Positions 16,899 through 25,662 of a stretch of 64,000 nt of DNA are shown piece after piece. The notes under the pieces are model-generated. The model was given only the letters and a program-made list of their open reading frames with translations, had not been told where the DNA came from and ran no database searches. Each line of letters opens with the position of its first letter. The stretch's first letter is position 1. The DNA comes from WS-2 sp036507005 (GTDB lineage: Bacteria; Eisenbacteria; RBG-16-71-46), in the NCBI GenBank assembly GCA_036507005.1, contig DASXQT010000040.1:30604-94603 (forward strand). Reading direction: 5' to 3'. The position numbers were made by a program, and so were the translations under genes.

Positions 16899-19418
16899 TC
16901 AGCCCTTCTTCTTCGGCCGCGTCGTTCGCGCCTTGCGCGGCTTCTTCGCCGCGGCGGCCAGCTCCATCTCCACCTGCGCCTCCTCGGCGGCCCGCGCCTT
17001 CCTGGTCGCCCGGCCCTTGCGCGGCGCCTTCGCCTCCGGCGCCGGCGCTTCCTCCGCTGGCGCCTGCTCGGCCGCCCGCGCCTTCGTCCGCCCCTTGCGC
17101 GGCGCCTTCGCCTCGGCGGCCAGCTCCATCTCCAGCTGCGCCTCTTCGGCGGCCCGCGTCTTCTTGCTCGCCCGACCCTTGCGCGGCGCCTTCGCCTCCG
17201 GCGCCGGCGCCTCCTCCTCCGGTGCCTCCTCGGCGGCGCGCGTCGCCCTGCCCTTGCGCGGCTTCTCGGCCTCGATCGCGGGCGCTTCCTCCTCCTCCGC
17301 CTCTTCGGCGGCCCGCGCCTTCTTGGTCGCCTTGCCCTTGCGCGGCTTCTTCGGCTCCGCGGCCGCTTCCTCTTCCTCCGGCGCCTCTTCCACCACCCGC
17401 GCCTTCCTCGCCTTCGCCGCGGACGGCGCCTTCTCTGGCTCCGCCGGCGCGGCCGGCTCGATCGCGCCCTCGACCCCTTCTTCCGTCACGATGATCGAGT
17501 CCGGCAGGCCCTCGGGGCCCGATCGCTTGCCCAGCAGCTCGTCGGTCTTCGCGCCGCCGGTCTTCGACTTGGCGATCTTCTGGAGCTGCGCCTTGATCTT
17601 CTCGGCCGGGAGCTTTCCGCCCTTCAGGCGGTTGCAGGCGTCCACGACCTCCTCGATGTAGAGCTCGAAGATGTTCCGCCGCCGGAACTCGCTCTGCGCC
17701 CGGCCGCGCCGCCGCAGGAACACGCCGAGCCGGCGGCCGCACTCGCGCAGGGCCAGCGTGATCTCCTTGCGGATCTCGTCGTAGTCGGCGATCGCTTCCT
17801 TGGACTCGCTCGTGAACGGCACCCACACCGACGCCATGTGGACGAAGATCACCATCGGCCCCTGGGGCAGCGCCCCGCGCGACTGGCTGATGCCGTAGTT
17901 CCGCCACGTCGTGTCCACCACCGCCTTGTAGGTCGCGCACGCGGTCTGCTGGAAGAGGAGCGGCACGCGGTTCGCGTAGCGGATCACCCTCGCCAGCTCC
18001 GATTCGGCCTCATCGGTCTCGCCCTCGGCCAGCGGCAGCGCTTCCTCCTTCGCCTTCGGCTTCGGCTTGTCCTCGGTCCGCCCGTCCTGCGCGGGCCGGC
18101 TTCCGAATGCGAGCCCCGCCTCGATCACGAACGGGTTGCCGCGGTAGACGGCGGGCGGCCGGCTGACGGCGGTGTAGAACTCGCCCTTGATCTGGTGGTA
18201 GAGGCCCGAGAGGATCGCCTTCCCGCCGATGGGGGAGAGGCAGTTCGTGGGCGGCGCCATGATCTTGGTCGCCTGCAGGGTCTTGTAGACCGACTCCGCC
18301 ACCTCACCGGTGACCTCGCGGGGGCGCGCGTGGGCGGAGACCCCGGCGTTCTTGCAGATCACCCTCGCCAGCTCCGGCGAGACGCGGCAGAAATCGCCGG
18401 CCAGGAATCCGGCGAGCGTGTGGCTGCCGGTGTCGTGAAGCATCTTGAGCAGCATCCCGAGCTCGATGCCGTACGGATGGGGCTTGATCTCCTTGGGCGG
18501 CGGCGGAAGCTCCTCCACGGTGCGGTCGAACCCGGTGGTCTCGCCCTCCACCGTGTCGTACGTGAGCTTGACGTGCGGGTTCGCGATCGAGATCTGCTCC
18601 AGGTACTCGTCGACCGAGGCGCGTCCCTTCTGGTAGCGCCCCTCCACCTCCAGCGTGACCTGCGTTCCGCGCTCGCGGTCCCAGTCGATCTTCTTGCTCT
18701 CGTGGACCAGCGGCTCGTTCTTCTTGGTGTCGATCTGGACCTCGAAGTAGTGCGCCGCGGCGCGCGAGCCGGTGCGGGAGATGATCTGCACCGGCTTGCC
18801 CGTCGTGAGCTGGGCGTACATGCCGGCGGCCGAGATCCCGATGCCCTGCTGCCCGCGGCTCATGCGCAGGCGGTGGAACTTCGAGCCGTAGAGGAGCTTC
18901 GCGAAGATGCGCGGGATCTGCTGGCGCACGATTCCGGGCCCGTTGTCGGTCACCGTGATCCGGAACCGCGTCGCCTGGCTCGGCGGCGGCGCGTCCCCGT
19001 TGCCGGCCACCTCGAGCTTCACCTCGACGTCGGGCAGGATGCCGCCCTCCTCGCAGGCGTCGAGGGCGTTGTCGACCGCCTCCTTGACGCAGGTCAGGAG
19101 GGCCTTGCGCGGGCTGTCGAAGCCGAGCAGGTGGCGGTTCTTGGTGAAGAACTCGGAGACCGAGATCTCGCGCTGCCGCGCCCCCATCTCCTCCGCGGTG
19201 ACGCCCTTCGGGCGCTTGGCGACCCGCTTCGGGGGCGCGGGCTCGGCGTCGGGCTGCTTCTCGGGCGGCTTGGGAGCGATGCGAAGGCGTGCGGGCTCGC
19301 CCGCGGGCCGCTTTCCGGGCGGCGGGGCGATGCGGAGGCGTGCGGGCCTGGCCGCGGCCTTCGTGGCCTTCACCTCAGGTTGGGCCTTCTCCCTGGCCCG
19401 GGCGGTCGCCTTCCTCAC
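16899..19418 (-). CDS. top6B: DNA topoisomerase VI subunit B with long basic/acidic repeat tail
   Basis: An 839-residue ATPase subunit of topoisomerase VI. Residues 80-640 hold the GHKL ATPase, H2TH and transducer domains: N-box KEAVDNALDACEE (Glu113, Asn117), DNGPGI (158-163), and the ATP lid SRGQQGIGIS (187-196). Start is GTG at 19418. Two extras are unusual. The first 75 residues contain a twice-repeated PARLRIAPxP motif rich in Lys/Pro, and residues from about 660 to the end form a tail of alternating acidic segments and basic PRKGRA(T/S)(R/K)K modules, like histone H1 or AlgP. The tail makes the protein about 200 residues longer than usual and probably binds DNA or protein partners. It is followed directly by subunit A. 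Confidence 0.96.
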   Translation of the reverse strand: MRKATARAREKAQPEVKATKAAARPARLRIAPPPGKRPAGEPARLRIAPKPPEKQPDAEPAPPKRVAKRPKGVTAEEMGARQREISVSEFFTKNRHLLGFDSPRKALLTCVKEAVDNALDACEEGGILPDVEVKLEVAGNGDAPPPSQATRFRITVTDNGPGIVRQQIPRIFAKLLYGSKFHRLRMSRGQQGIGISAAGMYAQLTTGKPVQIISRTGSRAAAHYFEVQIDTKKNEPLVHESKKIDWDRERGTQVTLEVEGRYQKGRASVDEYLEQISIANPHVKLTYDTVEGETTGFDRTVEELPPPPKEIKPHPYGIELGMLLKMLHDTGSHTLAGFLAGDFCRVSPELARVICKNAGVSAHARPREVTGEVAESVYKTLQATKIMAPPTNCLSPIGGKAILSGLYHQIKGEFYTAVSRPPAVYRGNPFVIEAGLAFGSRPAQDGRTEDKPKPKAKEEALPLAEGETDEAESELARVIRYANRVPLLFQQTACATYKAVVDTTWRNYGISQSRGALPQGPMVIFVHMASVWVPFTSESKEAIADYDEIRKEITLALRECGRRLGVFLRRRGRAQSEFRRRNIFELYIEEVVDACNRLKGGKLPAEKIKAQLQKIAKSKTGGAKTDELLGKRSGPEGLPDSIIVTEEGVEGAIEPAAPAEPEKAPSAAKARKARVVEEAPEEEEAAAEPKKPRKGKATKKARAAEEAEEEEAPAIEAEKPRKGRATRAAEEAPEEEAPAPEAKAPRKGRASKKTRAAEEAQLEMELAAEAKAPRKGRTKARAAEQAPAEEAPAPEAKAPRKGRATRKARAAEEAQVEMELAAAAKKPRKARTTRPKKKG
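16911..17420 (-). repeat. Coding repeats of the Top6B Lys/Ala/Glu-rich tail
   Basis: The 3' end of the topoisomerase VI subunit B gene is built from six or seven degenerate units of roughly 60-90 bases. Each encodes a PRKGRAT(R/K)KARAAEEA-like basic block followed by an acidic EEEAPAPEAK-like block. On the plus strand this shows as recurring CCTTGCGCGGC and CGCCTCTTCGGCGGCCCGC strings. Such arrays change length easily by slippage or recombination, so unit number may vary between strains. Confidence 0.8.
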
Positions 19419-19472
19419 GCCTACACCATAACCAGAGCGGGAGAGAATGAAAAGAGCTGCGTGCGGAATCGG

Positions 19473-21065
19473 CTACCGCGCCCCGGCGCCTGCCGAATCG
19501 TCGCGGGCGTAAACGCATAGCCAGTAGGCACCGGCGCCGGCCACCCCGACCTGCCGGTAGCCGGGCGCGGTGAGCAGCACCGCGCCCTTCGCCGAAGGCG
19601 CCCACGCGGGCGGCCAGCAGTCCACCAGCCGGTAATGCATGCGGAAGCGATCGTCCGCGGCCACCGTCGCGTCCGGCACCCAGCCCGGCTCGAACGTTCC
19701 GCGTGCGGGATCGCGCGGCGTTCCCAGCACGATCAGCTTCGGGTTCCGGGCGAACACGTAGTCGGCATCGAAGCGCCGTGCGAGCGCAGGATCGGTGAGC
19801 CCCGCGAAGTCCACGATGCGCCGGCGCGTCGCCCAGCCGATGAAGCCGATCGGCATCAGGGCGATGGCGTCGCCGGCGGCGGTCATCGACTCGAGCGCGC
19901 GCGCGCGCCTCCAGCGCTCGGGCGCGCTCGCGCGGTCGGCCCGCGCCAGATAGGCGAGCTGGGCGCTCTCGATCGCCTGGGGCAGCAGGTACGCGGCCGC
20001 GAGCCCTCCCAACGCGAGCCGCCGGGCGGCCCGCGACGCCACCGCCGGGCGGACCCACTGGTCCCACGCGTCGCACAGCACGCTCCCGATCAGGATGGCC
20101 CCGGCGGGAAGCACGGGCACGACGAAGCGGAAGCGCGGCATCCAGTCGCCGCCCAGCGTCGCGACGTAGGCCAGGTAGGGGAGCGCCGCCGCGAGCAGCA
20201 GCGTGTTCCACGCGCGGGCGCCGCGCAGCAGGCTCAGGAACACCAGCCCGGCCACGACCGTTCCGCCCGCGTAGTTGGCCCAGTCCCGCAGATACTGCAG
20301 CCCGAAGAACACCTCCGACGGGTGGATCCCGGCGGTCTTCGCGTGGAACGTGTTGGGCACCCAGTCGCCGTAGTAGAGCAGGCGGAAGGCGGCGTGCGGC
20401 ACGACGACGGCGAGGAACCCGAGCGGCCACGCCAGGTCCGCCGCCGTCAGCTCCCGCCGCAGCGCGCGTCGCGCGAGCCGGTAGCCGAAGCCCACCGCGC
20501 CGAAGAGAAGCCCTTCGGGGCGGGCGAGGGAGGAGAGCCCGAGCACCAACGCCGCCCGGCTCCACACCGGCCGCCGGTCGCTCTCCTCGACGGCGAACAC
20601 GAGCCCGAGCGTGACGAGGAAGGTGAAGAGCTGGGTCTCGAGCCCGGTGACCGCCGACTGGGCGTACGCCGGGCTCACGGCGAGCAGGAGCGCGGGGATC
20701 GCGGCGCGCGCGGAGTCGCCCGCGTACCAGCGCCGCGCGGCGCGATGCACGACCACCAGCGTCGCGAGGCTCGCGGCCATGCACAGCAGCTTGGCCCCCA
20801 AGTCGGGGGAGAGACCGAGGCGGATGAACGCGGCCTCGAACAGCACGAGCAGGAAGTTGGTGTAGCCCTCGACGCGCTCTCCGGAGTTGAAGACCGGCCC
20901 CAGGCCCTCGGCCAGGTTGCGCGCGTAGCGGTAGCTGATCCAGGCGTCGTCCACGTGGCGCCCGAAGAGCGCGATCTCGTGCACGAGCAGGACGAGCAGG
21001 GCCGCGCCGAGGAGGGCGGCCGAGCCCGGAATCGAGCGGGGGCTGCGCGTCGTATCGGCGGGCAC
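19473..21065 (-). CDS. AftB-like GT-C membrane glycosyltransferase
   Basis: A 530-residue polytopic protein. After the first membrane segment comes GRHVDDAWISYRYARNLAEG (from about residue 36) and then GERVEGYTNFL, the signature loop of the actinobacterial arabinofuranosyltransferase AftB and related GT-C proteins of unknown substrate; the Asp39-Asp40 pair is the likely catalytic site. Around ten more membrane segments follow, with GDWMPRFRFVVP in a late periplasmic loop and a soluble C-terminal domain. Start is GTG at 21065, six bases after the DinB gene's stop at 21071, so the two are probably cotranscribed. Transfer of a sugar onto envelope glycan from a polyprenyl-phosphate donor is inferred. 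Confidence 0.85.
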   Translation of the reverse strand: MPADTTRSPRSIPGSAALLGAALLVLLVHEIALFGRHVDDAWISYRYARNLAEGLGPVFNSGERVEGYTNFLLVLFEAAFIRLGLSPDLGAKLLCMAASLATLVVVHRAARRWYAGDSARAAIPALLLAVSPAYAQSAVTGLETQLFTFLVTLGLVFAVEESDRRPVWSRAALVLGLSSLARPEGLLFGAVGFGYRLARRALRRELTAADLAWPLGFLAVVVPHAAFRLLYYGDWVPNTFHAKTAGIHPSEVFFGLQYLRDWANYAGGTVVAGLVFLSLLRGARAWNTLLLAAALPYLAYVATLGGDWMPRFRFVVPVLPAGAILIGSVLCDAWDQWVRPAVASRAARRLALGGLAAAYLLPQAIESAQLAYLARADRASAPERWRRARALESMTAAGDAIALMPIGFIGWATRRRIVDFAGLTDPALARRFDADYVFARNPKLIVLGTPRDPARGTFEPGWVPDATVAADDRFRMHYRLVDCWPPAWAPSAKGAVLLTAPGYRQVGVAGAGAYWLCVYARDDSAGAGAR

Positions 21066-21070
21066 GGGGC

Positions 21071-21607
21071 TCAGGATCGCGCCTCGAGCCGCGTGCGCAC
21101 GATCTTCAGATGATGCCGCTCGTGCACGACGAAGAAGAGAAGCATCTCGCGCACGGTCAGCCGGCCCATGAGCGGGTGTGGGAGCGCATGCCGATCCATG
21201 GCGTGCTCCGTCCATGTCGTGGCGGCGTCCCGCAGGGCGGCGCTCGCCGCCATGAAGGCCTCCACGACGTCGCGCTGGCGGGAGCCCGCGGGGATGACGA
21301 CTGTCCTCCCCATCTCGAGGAGCCGATCCTTGGGCGTGGCCTCGAGCGAGGCCGTGGCCGCATCGCGCACCTCGGGGTAGGTGCGGGAAAGTCCGGCGGG
21401 GTGGAGAGGAAGCGTCTTCGAGCGCAGGGCGCGTTCGACGGAGATGCTCGCCTCGGTCAGGTGACGGAGGTGATGCGCCGGACCCCAATGCTCGGGGTCG
21501 CCATCGAAGAAATGCCGCTCGGGAAGACCCGAGAAGAACTCCACGATGGAACGCGCGTTCGATTCCAGCGCTTCGAGGATCTCGAGCTGGGTGGCGGGGT
21601 GCTTCAC
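21071..21607 (-). CDS. DinB/YfiT-like four-helix-bundle protein
   Basis: A 178-residue protein of the DinB_2/YfiT superfamily, in which three His residues bind a metal. The pattern is visible: His in WGPAHHLRHLTEAS, and the C-terminal FFVVHERHHLKIVRTRL, which provides the last His residues. Family members include metal-dependent thiol S-transferases using bacillithiol or mycothiol, but many are uncharacterised. Start is GTG at 21607; no strong ribosome site is seen, and it may be translated from the same mRNA as the lipid operon upstream, since the acyl-CoA synthetase gene ends 11 bases before this start. Function uncertain. Confidence 0.84.
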   Translation of the reverse strand: MKHPATQLEILEALESNARSIVEFFSGLPERHFFDGDPEHWGPAHHLRHLTEASISVERALRSKTLPLHPAGLSRTYPEVRDAATASLEATPKDRLLEMGRTVVIPAGSRQRDVVEAFMAASAALRDAATTWTEHAMDRHALPHPLMGRLTVREMLLFFVVHERHHLKIVRTRLEARS

Positions 21608-21617
21608 GGAGCGAAGG

Positions 21618-23243
21618 CTAGCATGGCTCGTCGCGCGTCGCGGGGCTTCGGCCCCGGTGCGGTTTCCCGCCGCCCGCCCTGCGGCGCTCGAGCAGCGCGA
21701 GCAGGGCGCCGGCGTCGGTCTTGGAGGCGTGGCGCGAGTCGCGCGGGATGAGCGGGAGGGTGACGATCTCGTCCACCGGCATGGGATCGAGCGCCGCGGC
21801 GATCTCCTCGCACCTGGGCTCGCTGAGCGGCGCATCGGCCTCGACGCACAGCACCGCGCGCGCGCCGGCTTCGGGGTCGGAGAGCCCGAGGTAGGCCGCG
21901 TGCCGCACGCCGGAGACGCGGAGCGCGCGCATCTCGGCCGCGATCCCCCACCAGGTCCGGCCGCCGCGCGTCACGCGGCGCCCGATCCGCCCCATGAGCC
22001 AGAGCCGCCCGTGCGCGTCGAGCCGCGCGCCGTCGCCGGTGCGGTGCCAGACGCGACTGCCGTCCTTGATCTTGTTCTCGCGGTCGGACTCGGGGTCGTC
22101 GAGGTAGCCGGAGAGCACGTGCCGCCCGCTCACCACCACCTCGCCGGTCTCGCCCGGCGCCGCCTCCCACTCGGCGAGGCCGCGCGCGCCGAGGGCCACC
22201 GGGCCGTCGTGGGGGCAGATCAGGCGCAGCTCGATCTCGGGCACGGGCGTGCCCGCCGGGAGGCCCTCGCCGCCCCGCTCGAGCGCGGCCAGCATGTCGC
22301 CCGCCGTGATGCTCGCGATCGGCTCGGCCTCTGTGCTGCCGTAAACCACGTGCGGCGTGCCGTGCGGCATTGCCTCCTGGAGCTTGCGCGCGAGGGCCGG
22401 CAGCACCGGCGCGCCGCCCGTGAAGAGCGCGCGCACCGGGAGCGTCTTCCGCGGCAGGCACCCGTCGACGAGTCGCTCGTAGAACGCCGGCGAGCCGCTG
22501 GTGGTGGTGACGCGCTCGGCGAGCATCTGGGCGTGGATCGCGGCGGGGTCGATGTCCGCCGGGCGCCGCGGGTCGAAATCGGGGAGCACGCTCGTCACGC
22601 CGCCCGCCAGGTTGTTGAGCACGAACACCGGGAGCGTGGGCATGTCCACGTCGCTCTCGGTGATCCCGAGGTGGGAGCGGAGCACCTCGTGCTGCGCCCA
22701 CAGGAACTCGTGCGAGCGCGCGGCGGCCTTGGGCCGGCCGGTGCTCCCGGTGGTGAACGTGATGAGCGCCGGAGAGCCGGCCGCGACCTCCGCGGGCGGC
22801 CGCGCCTCGCCGCCGCGCTCGAGGCGCGCGAGCGAGACCAGGCTCCCGCCCGCCACGATCGGGATCGGGATCGCGCGCAGCGCGGGGCTCGCGAGCCGCA
22901 GCAGGTGCGCCTTGGGCGTGCCGAGGAAGGCGCGCGGCCGCGCCGCCGCCACCGCGTCGTCGAGCCGCTTCCTGCCCGCCCAGGCGTCCACGAACACCGC
23001 CACGGCGCCCGCGTGGTGGATGGCCAGCAGCGCGACGTAGAGGTCGAGCGACATCGGGATGAAGAGCAGCACGCGGTCGCCGGGCGCGATCCCGCGCCTC
23101 GCGAGCCCGGCGGCGAGCGCGGCGACCCGGCCCGCGAGCGCGCCGAACGTCACGCGCCTCACGCGCCCGCCGCGATACTCGACGATCGCGAGGCGGTCGG
23201 GATGCGCGGCCGCCCGCCCGGCCAGGCGCGCGGCGGTGTTCAC
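21618..23243 (-). CDS. AMP-binding acyl-CoA synthetase/ligase
   Basis: A ligase of about 541 residues in the ANL family, which activates a carboxylic acid as an acyl-adenylate. Core motifs: the P-loop FTTGSTGRPKAAARSHEFL, YGSTEAEPIA, and the hinge region HRTGDGARLDAHGRLWLMGR. The C-terminal Lys is probably in SRHASKTDAGAL. Two GTG starts are possible, 23252 and 23243; I choose 23243 because it overlaps the GNAT stop codon as GTGA, the coupling used by every other junction in this operon. It is the fourth gene of the DUF3419-kinase-GNAT-ligase operon, and a role in supplying an acyl or amino-acyl group for a lipid is inferred. Confidence 0.9.
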   Translation of the reverse strand: MNTAARLAGRAAAHPDRLAIVEYRGGRVRRVTFGALAGRVAALAAGLARRGIAPGDRVLLFIPMSLDLYVALLAIHHAGAVAVFVDAWAGRKRLDDAVAAARPRAFLGTPKAHLLRLASPALRAIPIPIVAGGSLVSLARLERGGEARPPAEVAAGSPALITFTTGSTGRPKAAARSHEFLWAQHEVLRSHLGITESDVDMPTLPVFVLNNLAGGVTSVLPDFDPRRPADIDPAAIHAQMLAERVTTTSGSPAFYERLVDGCLPRKTLPVRALFTGGAPVLPALARKLQEAMPHGTPHVVYGSTEAEPIASITAGDMLAALERGGEGLPAGTPVPEIELRLICPHDGPVALGARGLAEWEAAPGETGEVVVSGRHVLSGYLDDPESDRENKIKDGSRVWHRTGDGARLDAHGRLWLMGRIGRRVTRGGRTWWGIAAEMRALRVSGVRHAAYLGLSDPEAGARAVLCVEADAPLSEPRCEEIAAALDPMPVDEIVTLPLIPRDSRHASKTDAGALLALLERRRAGGGKPHRGRSPATRDEPC

Positions 23244-24253
23244 GGCGTCCACTGGTAGAGCGCGTAGCGGCGGAACACGCGGGTCTCGTGGCGGCCCGAC
23301 ATCCGCATCGAGAAGTTGGAGACGTGCATGAGCGCGTGGATCAGCGCCGCGTAGCCGCGCGCGTGCGCCAGCGAGCGCAGCCGGTCGAGCATGTGGTTGG
23401 CGAGCCCCTGCCCGCGCGCGGCAGGGGCGGTCGCCACGGTCTTCACCACGATGCGGGTCGGCCGTCCGCCGCGCGCGCTCATTGGATCGGGGAACGCGAA
23501 CTGGTAGGCCGCGAGCCGGCCACGGGCGTCGTGGGCGAGCAGCACGAAGTCGGGATCGAGTCGGCCGCGGAACGGCTCGTACATGGCGCGGAACGCCTCG
23601 CGCCCGATGGGGGTGTAGTAAAGGTTGTCCGCGAACGTCTCGAGGCTCAAGTCGAAGAGCGCGTCCAGCTCCGCGTCGAAGCGCGCGGGATCGAGCGGCC
23701 GCACCGTGAAGCCCGCGGCCGCGACGCGCTCCGCCACCGCGCGCACGTCGGGGGCCTCCGCCCCGGGCCGGTCGTCGAGACGGCTCTCGTAGCGCGCCGC
23801 GATCGAGAACCCGGCGCTCTCGAAATGCTCCGGGTACTCGAACGGATTGCGCGGCTCGGCGAGGAAGTGCGCGGGCTCGAACTCAGCATCCCCGGCCTGC
23901 GAGGGCAGCGCCAGGCGGTAACGCGCCCACGTGCTGCCGTTCATGGGTGCCAGCACGCGCGCCACGTCCTGCGCGGCGAGGCTCCTGCGGGCGTCCTCGA
24001 GCAGCGCCACGCCCGCCTCGCGCTCGAGCGCCTCGTAGTGGCCGACGAGCCCGCTCGCCCCGGGCGCGCCGTGGAGGCCGTGCGCGACCGCGAGCGTGCA
24101 GCGCGCGAGCGGCCGGCCGCCGCGCGAGGCGAGCATGCAGGTGGCGCCGGCCGCGACCGGCTCGGGCGCCGCGTCGGGCAGCCCGCGCACGCCGTCGAAT
24201 GCGGACCGGCGCGGATCGTCGGGCGCGAACGACTCGATCGCGAGCGCGCTCAT
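23240..24253 (-). CDS. GNAT-family N-acyltransferase, large
   Basis: A 337-residue protein with a C-terminal GNAT fold. The acyl-CoA pyrophosphate loop is VKTVATAPAARGQGLANHMLDRL (about residues 266-288), and the N-terminal half (residues 1-190) looks like a second, degenerate GNAT-like lobe. Its ATG overlaps the stop of the kinase gene as ATGA and its stop overlaps the ligase start, so it is made as part of one polycistronic unit. Given its neighbours, transfer of an acyl group to an amino lipid head group is a reasonable guess; nothing in the sequence fixes the substrate. Confidence 0.86.
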   Translation of the reverse strand: MSALAIESFAPDDPRRSAFDGVRGLPDAAPEPVAAGATCMLASRGGRPLARCTLAVAHGLHGAPGASGLVGHYEALEREAGVALLEDARRSLAAQDVARVLAPMNGSTWARYRLALPSQAGDAEFEPAHFLAEPRNPFEYPEHFESAGFSIAARYESRLDDRPGAEAPDVRAVAERVAAAGFTVRPLDPARFDAELDALFDLSLETFADNLYYTPIGREAFRAMYEPFRGRLDPDFVLLAHDARGRLAAYQFAFPDPMSARGGRPTRIVVKTVATAPAARGQGLANHMLDRLRSLAHARGYAALIHALMHVSNFSMRMSGRHETRVFRRYALYQWTP

Positions 24254-25662
24254 AGCGCTCCGATGAGAAGCAGGTGCATCGGCGTCACCAGCAGCGTCGC
24301 CGCCGCCACGCTCAGGGTCTGGAGCCGGAGGTCGCGCCGGGGGTCGGCGCGGTGCGGCAGCAGCCGCCGCGCGCCCAGGTAGAGCGCGAGCGCCAGCGCG
24401 CACATCGCCGCCGGGACGGCGAACGCCTCGGCGTTGGGGCCGCCGGGCGCGAGCGCGAGGCTCGCAGGCGCGATCAGCGCGAAGCCCAGGGTGGCGGCGG
24501 CCAGCGCGCGTGTCGGGTTCGACAGCCGGCGCTCGAAGCGGTGCCAGCGCAGAAGCTGCCAGGCGAGGATCGCGACCTGTGCGGCGAGCGCCCCCACGAA
24601 CGGGGCGTAGAACGGATGCCCGCTCCCGAGCGAGGGATGCGGCACGAGGGTGGCGAGGGTGTTGTCCGCGAAGATGAGCGCCACCGCCACGATGCTCACC
24701 CAGAACACCGCCTGCACCTGGTGCCCGCCGCCCGGCCGGCCGCTGTCGCGGCTGAAGAACTCGTCGATCACGAGCAGCGCGGCGAGCGCGAGCGCGGGCG
24801 CCAGGCTCCACGCCGGGCCGCCGAGGCTGAACGCCGCGTAGAGCATGAGATGCGCGGCGAGAGCGCCTGCGAAGGTGAGGAATCGCGTGCGCGACGCGAT
24901 GAGGAGCGTGACCGCGAGGAACCCGAGCTGCGCGACGAGCTGGATCGCCACGTGCTCCGCCCCCGCGCCCCCGAGCTTCAGCAGCAGGTAGTAGGTCGCG
25001 AGCGGGACGATCAGGTTGTCGTTCCCGCGCATGCTGATGGCCTCGAACGAGGTGACGAGCAGCGCGATCTGGAACGCGATCAGGAGGCTCGCCGCGCGGT
25101 CCACCGGCGTGCCGAGCAGCAGCGGGACGTGGACCCCGAGGAACGTGGCGAGGAAGAACACCGCCGATCCCTCGAGGCTCTTGAGGTCGCCGCCGACCGG
25201 GAACGCGTGGCGGCCGTAGCTCCGGCCGAGGAGCGCCGCAGCCGTGTCCGACAGCACCAGGGCGGAGAGCGCGATCAGGTAGTAGACCGGCTGGTGGCGC
25301 GCGATCACGAACAGCAGGTAGACGCCGACCGGGTAGTAGAGCTCGCCCTGCGAGCGGCGCTCAACCTCGGTCACGCTGCCGAGCCTGCCGGTGGCGCGCC
25401 CGAGCGCGATGATGCCCGCGAAAGCGCCGCCCAGCGCGAGCACGGTCCAGTGGGTGCCGAACATCCACGGAAACGAGGCCGCCACCACGCCGCCCGCGAA
25501 GTGGACGAACTTGCGCGTCCACTCGACCGGCGGAGCGAAGCGCCGCCGCCAGGTCTCGGCGATCGCGAAGATCGCGAGGAACGCGCCCCCCACGATCGCG
25601 CCCCGCGCGCTCTCGCCGGCGAGCGTCGCCGGCGGCGGCAGCGACGGAAAGAGCGGGATCAC
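24250..25662 (-). CDS. Dolichol/phytol kinase-like CTP-dependent membrane enzyme
   Basis: A 470-residue membrane protein with around 13 hydrophobic segments. The motif set VEWTRKFVHFAGGVV near the N-terminus, SDTAAALLGRSYGRHAF, and KSLEGSAVFF is that of the CTP-dependent polyprenol/phytol kinases and CDP-diglyceride synthetase relatives. The second half (residues 240-470) is an extra set of membrane segments not seen in the short family members. GTG at 25662 overlaps the DUF3419 stop as GTGA. It may phosphorylate a lipid alcohol, or activate a lipid phosphate, for the DUF3419 enzyme's pathway. Confidence 0.85.
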   Translation of the reverse strand: MIPLFPSLPPPATLAGESARGAIVGGAFLAIFAIAETWRRRFAPPVEWTRKFVHFAGGVVAASFPWMFGTHWTVLALGGAFAGIIALGRATGRLGSVTEVERRSQGELYYPVGVYLLFVIARHQPVYYLIALSALVLSDTAAALLGRSYGRHAFPVGGDLKSLEGSAVFFLATFLGVHVPLLLGTPVDRAASLLIAFQIALLVTSFEAISMRGNDNLIVPLATYYLLLKLGGAGAEHVAIQLVAQLGFLAVTLLIASRTRFLTFAGALAAHLMLYAAFSLGGPAWSLAPALALAALLVIDEFFSRDSGRPGGGHQVQAVFWVSIVAVALIFADNTLATLVPHPSLGSGHPFYAPFVGALAAQVAILAWQLLRWHRFERRLSNPTRALAAATLGFALIAPASLALAPGGPNAEAFAVPAAMCALALALYLGARRLLPHRADPRRDLRLQTLSVAAATLLVTPMHLLLIGAL

